DNA from: JAHDCJ01 sp039028895
GTDB lineage: Bacteria > Bacteroidota > Bacteroidia > Chitinophagales > Saprospiraceae
Direction: 5' to 3'
Length of the DNA: 64,000 nucleotides
NCBI GenBank assembly: GCA_039028895.1
Contig: JBCCHF010000001.1
Coordinates: 186,001 to 250,000 of the forward strand
The notes beneath the pieces were generated by a model. The model searched no databases, was not told the DNA's origin, and worked only from the letters and a program-made list of their open reading frames with translations. The position numbers and the translations under genes were made by a program. Shown in pieces: positions 17,680 through 27,068 of this stretch. Position 1 is the first letter of the stretch; every line of letters begins with the position of its first letter.

Positions 17680-19020
17680 ATGACCAAAAATCTACAGGTA
17701 CTGGGAGGAGGGCCAGCCGGACTGGCAATTGCTTATTTCGCCAAACAAAAGGCATTAGATCTGACACTCTTCGAAGCGGAAAGAGAAGCAGGTGGTAATT
17801 GCCGTACAATTACTGAACTCATCAATGGCGACTATTTCAGGTATGACACGGGTGCCCACAGGCTGCACGATAAAGACGAGGCTTCAACTGACCTGGTCAA
17901 ATCATTATTAGGTGATGACCTGCTCAGTGTAGAAGCACCTAGTCAGATCATTTACAAAACCAAGAAAATCGATTTCCCCCTATCCCCTTTCGACCTGCTC
18001 AACAAACTCGGACCAGTTACTTTCATGAAAGCTGCTTCCGAGATTCTGGCTCAAAGAGCCAAAACCGGGAAGGTTAACCAGTCTGCCAATTTCGAAGAAA
18101 AAGTGTACCGCGATTATGGCAGAATCCTCGCCGATGCATTTTTGACCAATTATTCAGAAAAACTATGGGGCAAACCCTGTGACCAATTGTCAACTACAAT
18201 ATCCGGTGGCCGATTAAAGGGGTTGAACCTGAAGACTTTTATAATTGAACAATTCCAGGGAAAAAAAGCCAAAACCAAACATCTTGATGGTTCATTTTAT
18301 TACCCAAGACTCGGCTATGGCATGATCGTTTCTGCATTGGCGGAAGCCCTCTCAAAAGAGGAACTCAAAACATCATCACCAGTTACTCGCTTGGAACATG
18401 AAGGTGACTTAATTACAAAAATCCATACTACAGGCGGCCGCTCAATGAATGCCGGGCAAATCGCCTCTACCCTGCCGCTCAATCTCATGTTAAGGCTCCT
18501 GCATCCGAAACCACCTTCAGAGATTGCAGATATAGCAAATAGTATGGCATTCCGCGATGTCTTTCTGGTCATCCTGATATTAGACAAACAGCGGATTAAC
18601 ACCAATGCCACTCAATATTTCCCCGAGTCAAAATACGCCTTTACCAGGATTTATGAACCCAAGAACCGATCCATGGAAATGGCACCAAAAGACAAAACCA
18701 GCCTGGTGATTGAAGTACCAATGGTCGCTGGCAGCAATCTTCCAGGAAAACAGTTTATCGACCAGCAGGTCATCAAACCACTGGTTAAATTAAAAATGTT
18801 TAAAACCGATCAGGTCATAACCACCCGTACTCACCTCTTAAAGCATGCATATCCGGTGCTGGAAGTTGGAGTCGAGGAAAAAGTAGAACACTTAACCAAT
18901 TATCTTTCAGGCTTTACAAACCTGCACCTTGCGGGAAGGAATGGCCTATTCCGATACAACCACCTGCACGATCAATTGATGATTGGAAGAGCGTTGGTAG
19001 ATCGGTTGGCCGAAAGGTAA
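17680..19020 (+). CDS. FAD-dependent oxidoreductase, protoporphyrinogen oxidase/amine-oxidase type
   Basis: A 446-residue flavoprotein. The N-terminus has the dinucleotide fold VLGGGPAGLAIAYFAK and an acidic strand end (LFEAEREAGGNC), followed by YDTGAHRLHD, a motif seen in the UDP-galactopyranose-mutase/protoporphyrinogen-oxidase-like group. The C-terminal FAD segment reads LHLAGRNGLFRYNHLHDQ. There is no signal peptide, so it is cytoplasmic. The substrate could be a sugar, carotenoid or porphyrin intermediate; similar genes often sit in polysaccharide loci, but no such genes are adjacent here. It stands between the TonB receptor and ligA. Confidence 0.7.
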   Translation: MTKNLQVLGGGPAGLAIAYFAKQKALDLTLFEAEREAGGNCRTITELINGDYFRYDTGAHRLHDKDEASTDLVKSLLGDDLLSVEAPSQIIYKTKKIDFPLSPFDLLNKLGPVTFMKAASEILAQRAKTGKVNQSANFEEKVYRDYGRILADAFLTNYSEKLWGKPCDQLSTTISGGRLKGLNLKTFIIEQFQGKKAKTKHLDGSFYYPRLGYGMIVSALAEALSKEELKTSSPVTRLEHEGDLITKIHTTGGRSMNAGQIASTLPLNLMLRLLHPKPPSEIADIANSMAFRDVFLVILILDKQRINTNATQYFPESKYAFTRIYEPKNRSMEMAPKDKTSLVIEVPMVAGSNLPGKQFIDQQVIKPLVKLKMFKTDQVITTRTHLLKHAYPVLEVGVEEKVEHLTNYLSGFTNLHLAGRNGLFRYNHLHDQLMIGRALVDRLAER

Positions 19021-19210
19021 TACATCTCTGGCTCAGCAGGGCCTCAAAGAGGTCGCTTCGTAAACTACTACAAATTGGGGAACGCAGCACAATTTACAGC
19101 AGACCTCGCTATGACTAAAAAGCTACCTTGACAAAACGGTATTTTAGCATTTGTTTTGGGGATATGGTTTTACTAAAAACAAATCCCAAACAAACTCTTA
19201 AATTTACAGC

Positions 19211-21358
19211 ATGTACGATCAAGATCAGCAAAGGAGGCTTTTCAACCTTTCAAAAGACCTTCTGAAGACCGATACAGGCGCTAAAGTTACAGTCGGTGAA
19301 GCCAAAGAAGAAGTCAATCAATTACGTGAAACCATCGTATATCACGAATGGAAATATTACGTAAAAAATGATCCGGTTATCAGTGACTTCGAGTATGACC
19401 ATCTCTATAAAAGACTAGAAGCCCTTGAAGAGCAATATCCTGACCTGATCACACCTGATTCACCAACCCAGAGAGTATCTGCTGACCTGACCTCTGACTT
19501 TCCGACAGTGAAACACCTTTCGCCGATGTTGTCACTGGCTAATTCATATAATGAAGACGATCTTAATGATTTTGATACCTCAATCCGCAAACTGACCAGC
19601 CTTGACGAAAATGCGGTTATTGAATATGCAGTCGAGCCAAAATTCGATGGCGGAACCATTGTGTTGGTTTACGAAAATGATCTCCTGGTAAGAGGTGCTA
19701 CGCGTGGCAATGGCGATGAAGGCGAAGAAATTACCAACAATGCCAAAGTCATCCGATCCATCCCGCTTAAAGCGGAATTCTCAAAATATGGCTTATCAAG
19801 AGTCGAATTGCGTGGTGAAGTCGTCATCCGTAAAGATGTCTTCAAGAAGATGAATGATCAAAAAGCGGCCGCTGGAGAAACGCTTTATGCGAATCCGAGA
19901 AACACTGCAACCGGCGGACTCCGCATCAAGGATCCGAAAGAAGTAGCTCAACGTGGCCTGGAAGCCTTTGTTTTCCAAATGAGTTACGCTGAAGATGCAG
20001 ACGGCAATAACGGTACCAGGCAGTTTGAGAAGCACAGTGAGATCATTGACATGTTGGGCAATCTTGGCTTCAAAATTCCACAATCTGCAAGAACTGTGGT
20101 TTCAGATGTCAAAGGTGTGTTGAAATTTTGTAATAATCGAGAAACCAATCGCGAAGCATACCCCTATGAGATCGACGGTATGGTCGTAAAGGTCAACAGC
20201 CTGGTCCTTCAGGAAATTTGCGGAGCTACCAGCCATCACCCACGCTGGGCCATCGCCTTTAAATTTAAAGCCAAGCAGGCCACAACTAAGTTACTTGATG
20301 TTGAATACCAGGTTGGTAAGATCGGTTCCATCACCCCCGTCGCCAAACTCGAACCTGTGCAGTTGGCCGGTGTTACTGTGTCTTCAGTTTCGCTGCACAA
20401 TGAAGACTTTATCACCAGCAAAGATATCAGGCTCGGCGACACGGTGCTCGTTGAGCGGGCAGGTGACGTCATTCCTTACATCGTAAAGCCCATGGACGAA
20501 TTGCGGGACGGCTCTGAAATCATTATTGACTTTCCTAAAACCTGTCCAATCAATCCTGATTCCAGGCCTTATGGAGTTGAGCTTATCCGAACCGAAGGAG
20601 AAGCGGCCTGGCGTTGTCCGGACTGCGTTTGTGGTGCCCAGGACCTGATGCGGATGATCTTTCATATCTCTAAAGATGCTATGAACATTGATGGTTTTGG
20701 CGGTGCTTATATCATCCGTTTTCACGAAATGGGATGGCTCCGCAATATGGCCGACATCTATAATCTTGATTACGATCAAATAGCAGAACTTGAGGGATTT
20801 GGACAAAAATCAGCGGCCAATCTCAAGAAAAGCATCGACAAAGCAAAAAGCAATCCTATCCGTCGATTGCTGCATAGCCTGAGTATCCATCATTTGGGAA
20901 AGCGTGCCTCAGTCCTGATTTCCGAAAGGATTGAACACGTCCTCGACCTGAAAGAATGGACGATTGAAGACTATACCAATATCAAAGACATTGGTCCGGT
21001 TGTCGCAGAAAATATGATTGAGTGGTTTGCCAATGAGCGAAACGTGGAGATGTTACGCCAGATGGAAGCTTACGGTGTCAACATGCATCAAACCCAGGAA
21101 GATAAACCTGTGGAAGTAGCAGCGGATGCACCATTAGTTGGCAAAACGATCCTTTTCACAGGCGCTCTTCAGCATTTTTCCCGTAAGGAAGCACAAAAAC
21201 TGGCGACCCTGGCTGGTGCCAAAAACATTAGTGCCGTCAGTTCAAATCTGGATATCCTTGTCGTTGGTGAAAAGGCCGGTTCAAAATTAAGAAAGGCGGA
21301 AGCACTTGGAACTGTTCAGATTATGACTGAAGACGAATTTCTCGCCCTGGTCAGCTAA
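19211..21358 (+). CDS. ligA: NAD-dependent DNA ligase LigA, divergent
   Basis: A 715-residue ligase with the full domain order: Ia domain with YYVKNDPVISDFEYD (NMN-binding tyrosines), adenylation domain with nucleophile K144 in EPKFDGG and RGDG-like RGNGDEGEE, OB fold with GDTVLVERAGDVIPYI, zinc finger, helix-hairpin-helix repeats (IAELEGFGQKSAANL) and a C-terminal BRCT domain. Two features differ from textbook LigA: the usual C before EPK is valine, and the zinc-finger cysteines are rearranged (C445, C469, C472, C474; the second Cys of the first CxxC is missing). It has about 25 extra N-terminal residues. It is the only ligase seen here and probably the replicative enzyme. Confidence 0.95.
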   Translation: MYDQDQQRRLFNLSKDLLKTDTGAKVTVGEAKEEVNQLRETIVYHEWKYYVKNDPVISDFEYDHLYKRLEALEEQYPDLITPDSPTQRVSADLTSDFPTVKHLSPMLSLANSYNEDDLNDFDTSIRKLTSLDENAVIEYAVEPKFDGGTIVLVYENDLLVRGATRGNGDEGEEITNNAKVIRSIPLKAEFSKYGLSRVELRGEVVIRKDVFKKMNDQKAAAGETLYANPRNTATGGLRIKDPKEVAQRGLEAFVFQMSYAEDADGNNGTRQFEKHSEIIDMLGNLGFKIPQSARTVVSDVKGVLKFCNNRETNREAYPYEIDGMVVKVNSLVLQEICGATSHHPRWAIAFKFKAKQATTKLLDVEYQVGKIGSITPVAKLEPVQLAGVTVSSVSLHNEDFITSKDIRLGDTVLVERAGDVIPYIVKPMDELRDGSEIIIDFPKTCPINPDSRPYGVELIRTEGEAAWRCPDCVCGAQDLMRMIFHISKDAMNIDGFGGAYIIRFHEMGWLRNMADIYNLDYDQIAELEGFGQKSAANLKKSIDKAKSNPIRRLLHSLSIHHLGKRASVLISERIEHVLDLKEWTIEDYTNIKDIGPVVAENMIEWFANERNVEMLRQMEAYGVNMHQTQEDKPVEVAADAPLVGKTILFTGALQHFSRKEAQKLATLAGAKNISAVSSNLDILVVGEKAGSKLRKAEALGTVQIMTEDEFLALVS

Positions 21359-21361
21359 TTT

Positions 21362-22381
21362 TTACCGACATGGATCAACCATGTTACTGATGTTTTTACC
21401 GGTTGCTCTCATCGACAGGTAGTACCAGCATTCAAGCGTTCTGCCATCGCCTCTTTCACTATACAAACTCTTGTTTCGTTCATAGATCAAGATATAATCA
21501 TGGTAAGCTTTATTGGCGTTTGCCTGTGCTTCTTTTAGATCAACCTTGCTCGAATGGTAGCGGATCAACCCCTCATAGGTTTGTGACAGGTCCCAATATT
21601 TAAAAGGTAAACTCCGGTACTCATTAATATATCCGATCAGTAAATTATATTCGTCATAATCTAATTCTTCGAATAGATTGGACAGGCCTTTAATCGCGAG
21701 TAATTTTTCCTTACGGGAATTGTCCTTTTTGATAATTTCGAAAAACAACTCTTTCAACTGGTTTTCGTCAACACCTAATTTAACTGCGAGATTAGACCTG
21801 TTTTTGGAAAACAAACCAAACACATCCAACAGTCTTCCTGTAGGAGTTGAAGTAGCTACAACTTTGGAGCCAAGTACATCACTGAGTGCAGCACCATCAA
21901 GATAACCCAGAGAAAAATCGCTATCGAGCATGACATGTACCTGGTCATTATCTTTCTTTTCAAAGCTGCGTTTATAGTCACCAAAATCAGGCGCATTTTC
22001 CCCAATTTCAAAAAACTGGTAAATAGAATCTCTGAGATTTAACTTCAAGCCCTGTTCATTAATCTTTCCGGAGTTATTGAAAATATAACCGGCATCCTGG
22101 TTATTGAGTTGAGCGACGACTGAGGATGCCAATAAGCCTGTCCTTGGGTTTTCACTACCATCTACATTCAGGTCAATGAAAATGGCGAGAAGACCAACAA
22201 TTATGGAAAACGCCATAAAAAAATAAACGCTGTTGAGAATAGTCTTCCGGCCAGATCCTTCGCGCTGCTGTTCTCCTCTGATCAGGAAATAACTAAGGAT
22301 AAGGCATATACCCATTACCCCTAATGCACCATAATCCAGCCACCCGGAAAAAGCGTTAACTAAACTATTTTGAAGAAACAT
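21362..22381 (-). CDS. Membrane protein of unknown function, two N-terminal helices
   Basis: A 339-residue protein I do not recognise. Two membrane helices lie at about residues 14-34 and 48-66, separated by a short charged loop; the remaining 270 residues are soluble and mostly helical, ending in segments that look like weak TPR-type helices (YEGLIRYHSSKVDLKEAQANANKAYHDYI). The middle part (DQVHVMLDSDFSLGYLDG) could be a small alpha/beta domain. It is convergent with ligA, with three bases between the stop codons, and nothing near it indicates a role. Confidence 0.55.
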   Translation of the reverse strand: MFLQNSLVNAFSGWLDYGALGVMGICLILSYFLIRGEQQREGSGRKTILNSVYFFMAFSIIVGLLAIFIDLNVDGSENPRTGLLASSVVAQLNNQDAGYIFNNSGKINEQGLKLNLRDSIYQFFEIGENAPDFGDYKRSFEKKDNDQVHVMLDSDFSLGYLDGAALSDVLGSKVVATSTPTGRLLDVFGLFSKNRSNLAVKLGVDENQLKELFFEIIKKDNSRKEKLLAIKGLSNLFEELDYDEYNLLIGYINEYRSLPFKYWDLSQTYEGLIRYHSSKVDLKEAQANANKAYHDYILIYERNKSLYSERGDGRTLECWYYLSMRATGKNISNMVDPCR

Positions 22382-22647
22382 AATTTGGGTTATGGTTAGT
22401 TAAAATTGAATTTAAGATCGATAAAACTAATCAGAAAGAAAAATATGTAAAATTTTCTCAAGGAAGCTGATCACTGATTTTTGTCGAGATTTTGGCCTTT
22501 TACATCTTAATTCTACCTGATATTTCATTATTGACAGTATCTTTCGGCCGATTTAAGAGAATACCGGGCATTTACTTTCATAGTTAAATGCGAAGGATAT
22601 TTTGTCGGTATTATCTATATACTCCTCACATTTTTTAAGTTCTCTGA

Positions 22648-23559
22648 ATGAATTCCAACATCCTGGAACTCGATCGCGTGGTCAAAACCTATCAGAAGAC
22701 AGTTGCGGTCGATGAAGTTTCTTTTAACATTCCGAAAGGCAGCATATTCGGTTTACTGGGTCCTAATGGGGCGGGTAAAACTTCGCTGATCCGGATTATC
22801 ACTACGATTACCAAGGCAGATAGCGGGCAGGTTCTGCTCGATGGCGAAAGACTAAACAGCAGTCATCCGGCACATATTGGGTACATGCCCGAAGAACGCG
22901 GACTCTATAAGAAAATGAAGGTCGGCGAACAGCTCACCTACCTGGCAAGACTCAAGGGCCTGTCAAAGGAAGAAGCCAAAAGTGAAATTGATTTCTGGTT
23001 CGATAATTTCCAGATTGAAGATTGGTGGAACAAAAAGGTCGAAGAATTATCGAAAGGGATGCAGCAAAAAATTCAGTTTATATCAACTGTAATTCACAGA
23101 CCAAAATTGTTAATCCTTGATGAGCCGTTTTCCGGCCTCGACCCGATTAATACCAACCTCATCAAAGATGAGATTTCCAGGCTTCACGAAAAGGGAATCA
23201 GCGTAATTTTTTCTACCCACAGGATGGAACAGGTTGAAGAGATATGTGAACGTATCGTTCTCATCAACAAAGGTCTGAATGTACTCGAAGGCGAGGTGAA
23301 AGAGATCAAGGAGCAGTTTAAGGACAATCTTTTCAAAATTCAATACGATGGAGAATTCAATCCGGATATCGCAGCCAATTACGAGGTAGTAAGTCATAGT
23401 AATGGTGAACTTGTTGTAAAGCTGGCTCCTGGCATTGACAGCAATAATTTGCTCAACAACTTCATTAAAAGTGGCGTCCACGTGCATGCTTTTAACGAGA
23501 TCCTCCCCACATTAAACGAAATTTTCATTAAACAAGTAGAAGGACAAAGCGATGAATAA
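22648..23559 (+). CDS. ABC transporter ATP-binding protein
   Basis: A 303-residue ATPase with Walker A GPNGAGKTS (about residues 37-45), Q-loop region, signature ELSKGMQQK, Walker B LLILDEPFSGLDP and switch histidine FSTHRMEQVEE. The C-terminal 80 residues form an accessory domain as in NatA/CcmA-type exporters (DUF4162-like). It overlaps the permease gene by 8 bases, so both proteins form one ABC-2 exporter. The substrate is unknown; NatAB-like sodium export or drug/lipid export are possibilities. The 266-base gap before it holds no gene. Confidence 0.9.
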   Translation: MNSNILELDRVVKTYQKTVAVDEVSFNIPKGSIFGLLGPNGAGKTSLIRIITTITKADSGQVLLDGERLNSSHPAHIGYMPEERGLYKKMKVGEQLTYLARLKGLSKEEAKSEIDFWFDNFQIEDWWNKKVEELSKGMQQKIQFISTVIHRPKLLILDEPFSGLDPINTNLIKDEISRLHEKGISVIFSTHRMEQVEEICERIVLINKGLNVLEGEVKEIKEQFKDNLFKIQYDGEFNPDIAANYEVVSHSNGELVVKLAPGIDSNNLLNNFIKSGVHVHAFNEILPTLNEIFIKQVEGQSDE

Positions 23560-24868
23560 ACTCTGGCTCATAATCAAACGCGAATATTGGACGAGGGTAA
23601 GAAAGAAAACATTCATCCTTGCCACTTTAGGTACACCTTTAGCCATTGCTATTTTCATTATGGTGGTAGGTTGGATTTTTTCAAATAATACTGAAGAACT
23701 CCGAATTGCTGTAAAAGACGACACCGGGGTAGTAAAAGTCATTAAAGACAGTCCGAGCGTTAAGTTCAAAGTCATGAACGATGTTGATCTGGAAGACCTC
23801 AGAAAAACTTACCAGGACAAAGACTTTGACGGTATCCTCTATATCCCGGAATATGGAGAAAACCTGATGAAAGAAGATTTCAAGGCTACTTATTATTCAG
23901 AACAGCAGTTGGGTATCATGACCAAGGAGATGGTCCAAAACCAACTTGAGAGGAAATTTCGAGAACACAAGATTGACCAATCCAATATTGATCGGAAAAT
24001 GCTTGATGGTCTCGACACTTCTTTCGATATCAAAGAAAAATCAGCTGACCTGGAAAGTAGTGAAGAAGAAAAATCGATCAGTGCCGAACTGGCCACCGTT
24101 ATGGGTATGTTCATGGGCTTTATCATGTACCTGGTCGTATTCATCTATGGTTCAATGGTTATGCGTTCGGTAATGGAAGAGAAAACCTCAAGGATTGTTG
24201 AGGTTATGATTTCATCTGTAAAGCCTTTCCAACTGATGATGGGTAAAATTGTAGGCGTAGGTGGTGTTGGACTGACCCAGGTGCTTATCTGGGCCATCCT
24301 GATACCAGTGGTAGTAACTGTTGTGGGATTGTTATTCCCTGTAGACCCATCATCTATGCAGGAAATGAGCGCGGCCGGAGAAGTGGATGTAGAAGAAATG
24401 GAGTTCCATATCAACATGCTACTGGAAAAACTGAAAGACATGGACTGGATAATTATTCTGCCGTTGTTTGTCCTGTTCTTTTTAGGTGGTTATTTTTTGT
24501 ATTCTTCATTATTCGCAGCTGTTGGATCAGCGATGGGAGACGATCTTGGTGAAGGTCAAACGCTTACCATTCCAATTATTATCCCTGTGATTCTTGCACT
24601 TTATGTGATGATGGCCGTGGTCCAGAATCCGAATAGCAGCATGGCGACCTGGTCTTCAATGATCCCTTTCTTCTCCCCAATAGTATTACCGGCCAGATTA
24701 GCTTTCCAGCCCCCTGCCTGGGAAATTGCGCTATCATTGATTATCTTATTGGCCTCATCGGTTTTCTTTGTCTGGCTTTCCGGAAGAATATATCGGGTAG
24801 GCATTCTGATGTACGGGAAAAAAGTCAATTTCAAGGAAATCGGCAAGTGGCTGTTTTATAAAGATTAG
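23552..24868 (+). CDS. ABC-2 type permease (NatB-like)
   Basis: A 438-residue membrane protein. One helix at the N-terminus (about 25-45), then a large extracytoplasmic domain (to about residue 180), then five or six helices grouped at the C-terminus. The segment VMRSVMEEKTSRIVEVMISSVKPFQLMMGKI is the conserved coupling region of ABC-2 permeases (only fragments quoted: EEKTSRIVEVM). Translation is coupled to the ATPase gene by an 8-base overlap. The layout matches NatB/YhaP-type export permeases; the substrate is not known. Confidence 0.85.
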   Translation: MNKLWLIIKREYWTRVRKKTFILATLGTPLAIAIFIMVVGWIFSNNTEELRIAVKDDTGVVKVIKDSPSVKFKVMNDVDLEDLRKTYQDKDFDGILYIPEYGENLMKEDFKATYYSEQQLGIMTKEMVQNQLERKFREHKIDQSNIDRKMLDGLDTSFDIKEKSADLESSEEEKSISAELATVMGMFMGFIMYLVVFIYGSMVMRSVMEEKTSRIVEVMISSVKPFQLMMGKIVGVGGVGLTQVLIWAILIPVVVTVVGLLFPVDPSSMQEMSAAGEVDVEEMEFHINMLLEKLKDMDWIIILPLFVLFFLGGYFLYSSLFAAVGSAMGDDLGEGQTLTIPIIIPVILALYVMMAVVQNPNSSMATWSSMIPFFSPIVLPARLAFQPPAWEIALSLIILLASSVFFVWLSGRIYRVGILMYGKKVNFKEIGKWLFYKD

Positions 24869-24912
24869 TATTGAAGCATGATGACTGCTGAGTCGAAAAG
24901 CAACTTCATATT

Positions 24913-25818
24913 ATGAAATTAGGTGTAATTGATTTAGGGACCAATACCTTTCATGTTCTGATTGTTAAAGCTGATGACATTGGTGGCTTCACTGAGTTAT
25001 ATCGCGAACGTCAGTTTGTACAATTGGCCGAAAATGGTATCAAAACGATTGGTCCGGCACCTTTTAAAAGAGGTGTGGACACGTTGACAAGATTCAGCTC
25101 CATACTCAAACAAAATGGCGTTCAAAAAGTAAAGGCTTTCGGAACAGCTGCGCTCAGAACGGCATCAAACGGCACAGAATTCATAAAAGAAGTAAAAGCC
25201 AAAACCGGGATTGAGATTGAGCGGATCAGCGGTGGTGAAGAAGCCAGGTTGATCAGCAAAGGCGTCAGAATGGCCGTTCCGATCAAGGAAAATCCTGTTT
25301 TGATCATGGATATCGGCGGCGGATCAGTCGAATTTATCATTGTCAACCAGGCGGAAGTCTTTTGGGCACAAAGTTTTCCGATCGGTGTTGCTGTATTGTA
25401 CAATAACTTCCATAAATCTGAACCTTTGTCGGTTCAAGACCGTCAAGCATTGGAAGGTCATCTTTTCCAAACCCTTAAGCCTCTAAAAACGGCTCTCGAC
25501 AAAATACCCGTAAAAATACTCACAGGAGCATCGGGCACCTTCGACGTATTGGACGATATGTTAGCTGAAAAACGAGAGTCTCCTATCTGGTCAATCGTCG
25601 ATGCCGCCAAATTTTATCCTGTCTACGAAAAGCTCCTTCATGCTAATCTAGAAACACGGCTTAACACTCCCGGTGTACCGGAAAAACGGGCGAAGCTTAT
25701 CGTAGTTGCATTGGTCCTCATCAAATTTATTCTCGACATTACAGAGATTGACACCATTTGGGTATCGAAATACGCGATGAAAGAGGGGATTTTGGTGGAG
25801 ATGTTGGTTGATGGTTGA
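24913..25818 (+). CDS. Ppx/GppA phosphatase family protein
   Basis: A 301-residue member of the actin-like ATPase superfamily with the phosphate-1 motif GVIDLGTNTFHVLIV at the N-terminus, a central GTAALRTASNG, the catalytic-glutamate-containing ISGGEEARLI and the phosphate-2 motif IMDIGGGSVEFIIV. It has only the two-domain catalytic core, without the HD or C-terminal domains of long exopolyphosphatases, so it could hydrolyse polyphosphate ends or pppGpp. It follows the ABC permease by 44 bases. Its last codons (for VDG) and stop come from the first units of a tandem repeat. Confidence 0.9.
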   Translation: MKLGVIDLGTNTFHVLIVKADDIGGFTELYRERQFVQLAENGIKTIGPAPFKRGVDTLTRFSSILKQNGVQKVKAFGTAALRTASNGTEFIKEVKAKTGIEIERISGGEEARLISKGVRMAVPIKENPVLIMDIGGGSVEFIIVNQAEVFWAQSFPIGVAVLYNNFHKSEPLSVQDRQALEGHLFQTLKPLKTALDKIPVKILTGASGTFDVLDDMLAEKRESPIWSIVDAAKFYPVYEKLLHANLETRLNTPGVPEKRAKLIVVALVLIKFILDITEIDTIWVSKYAMKEGILVEMLVDG

Positions 25819-25882
25819 TGGTTGATGGTTGATGGTTGATGGTTGATGGTTGATGGTTGATGGTTGATGGTTGATGGTTGAT
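25806..25882. repeat. Heptamer tandem repeat, unit GGTTGAT, 11 copies
   Basis: Eleven perfect copies of GGTTGAT, starting within the last four codons of the Ppx/GppA gene, so that the TGA stop lies in the second unit. A partial unit follows. The opposite strand reads as a spurious peptide of repeated NHQPSTI. Same period (7) and same placement at a stop codon as the two GCAGATT arrays. Confidence 0.95.
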
Positions 25883-25949
25883 GGTTAGGAAAAAGTAATA
25901 AAGTTTTCAATCATCAATTTTAAATCTAGGGAGATACAAGTACAAAGAA

Positions 25950-25987
25950 AAAGGCGAACAACGTTTTGAGATCGTTATTCGCCTTTA
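25950..25987 (-). terminator. Probable intrinsic terminator
   Basis: Inverted repeat AAGGCGAA (25951-25958) with TTCGCCTT, extended by CAACG/CGTTA-type pairing. A T-rich run follows on the minus strand, which suits termination of the unknown minus-strand gene to the right; weak termination of the Ppx transcript is also possible. Confidence 0.6.
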
Positions 25988-26010
25988 ACTATCAAACCAC
26001 TTTTAAATTT

Positions 26011-26036
26011 TACATTTTGCGGTTTTATATTTTGCG
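26011..26036 (+). repeat. Dispersed motif TTTTGCGGTTTTAYATTT
   Basis: The sequence ACATTTTGCGGTTTTATATT followed by TTGCGG carries the core TTGCGGTTTTA once and a second TTTTGCGG. The same core occurs twice near 29.6 kb in inverted orientation. Confidence 0.6.
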
Positions 26037-26056
26037 GGTTCTGTTTTACTTAACTC

Positions 26057-26761
26057 CTAGTCCGCATTACTTTCAACAACTACACTTTCCGTTTCTTCCA
26101 TCTTCTCAATATCGCGTTCCTCAAATTCTCCATCTTTATTGATGGTCCAAAATTCAGCGGAAATAGTTTTATATCCTACAATTTCATTGTCTTTATAACC
26201 AAATTGATCGACATCTTTAGCCCAGATAGACTCCTTTTCAGCAATTTCCAGGTTGAAGCTTTGGTCAATATGAGTTGCAAGACCACCATCTCTACCGTAA
26301 GAATATGATATAGTCATTTCATCAAGCAATTTTCCTGAACGGCTGAACACGGCCAAAACTTTTGAGCCAGAGTAAAAGCTAAACGGGTGCTTCCTGGTAT
26401 AAACCAACAGATGGAAGTCATCTGTACTGGCTAACAAGGCTTCAGCATAAATATCATCTGGTCCCATTCTGCTGAATTTACGATGCTCAAGGGCAGGTAA
26501 AATACTCTCAAACTCGTCGGTGAGCAAAAGCGTTTCATCCATTTGAGGGGGTTCGATTAGTTCATCTTCATTAAAATTAATGACCTCCAGTTCTGTGGTG
26601 TATGGTAAGCTTTCCATTGGAAACTTCTCAAGGAATCTTTCAAATGTTCGCTTATTATCTTCGACTGTTTCAACGGGTAAATTTATCTGTTGATTTGGGA
26701 AAGTAACCAACATGGCCAATGAACTGGCAAGAACGAATTGAATAAGACCGAAATTTTTCAT
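26057..26761 (-). CDS. Exported protein of unknown function
   Basis: A 234-residue protein with a signal-like N-terminus (LIQFVLASSLAMLVTF). The mature part is acidic with mixed strands (FHLLVYTRKHPFSFYSGSKV, SYSYGRDGGLATHIDQSF) and a very acidic C-terminus (EKMEETESVVVESNAD). I recognise no domain. A soluble periplasmic or lipid-free exported protein is likely. It is a single gene, flanked by the repeats at 25.8-26.0 kb and by the promoter region of the pyrophosphatase gene, from which it diverges. Confidence 0.55.
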   Translation of the reverse strand: MKNFGLIQFVLASSLAMLVTFPNQQINLPVETVEDNKRTFERFLEKFPMESLPYTTELEVINFNEDELIEPPQMDETLLLTDEFESILPALEHRKFSRMGPDDIYAEALLASTDDFHLLVYTRKHPFSFYSGSKVLAVFSRSGKLLDEMTISYSYGRDGGLATHIDQSFNLEIAEKESIWAKDVDQFGYKDNEIVGYKTISAEFWTINKDGEFEERDIEKMEETESVVVESNAD

Positions 26762-26927
26762 TGTCGTAGTTTTAGGGGTTATAAAATTCTTAAACGGTCA
26801 GGGGTTGATAATTATTGGTTATAGAACTGTTAATGCATAAAAGATGCCAACCAGTGAGATTTTGGTGGGAAACCTTGAAAAAAAGTTATTCAAGCTCCTG
26901 CAGAACGCCCTAAAAACCTTTGTTTTG

Positions 26928-26958
26928 TTGTCTATATTGGAATTAAATCATAGCTTTG
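26928..26958 (+). promoter_or_regulatory. Promoter of the membrane pyrophosphatase gene
   Basis: TTG (26928-26930) and TAGCTTTG (26951-26958) separated by exactly 20 bases, a full Bacteroidota consensus. The 5' leader of about 105 bases contains an AGGCTTT/AAAGCCT hairpin near 26973-27000. The 307-base gap 26762-27068 has no other gene. Confidence 0.75.
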
Positions 26959-27068
26959 CACACCGAAAAACGAGGCTTTATTTTTTAGTAGGAAAAGCCT
27001 GATTTTCAAGTAAAAAATCAAGTTTCAGAACTTGTAGAAAATAATCCAATAACACACAATCAATTCTA

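Noticed and set aside
19021..19210. Possible tRNA or element between the FAD gene and ligA
   Set aside because: Short GAGGTC/GACCTC similarities are present, but no cloverleaf, no TTCGAAT arm and no tandem structure.
25638..25910. Minus-strand frame rich in repeated NHQPSTI
   Set aside because: It is the translation of the GGTTGAT tandem repeat running into the antisense of the Ppx/GppA gene; no independent protein.
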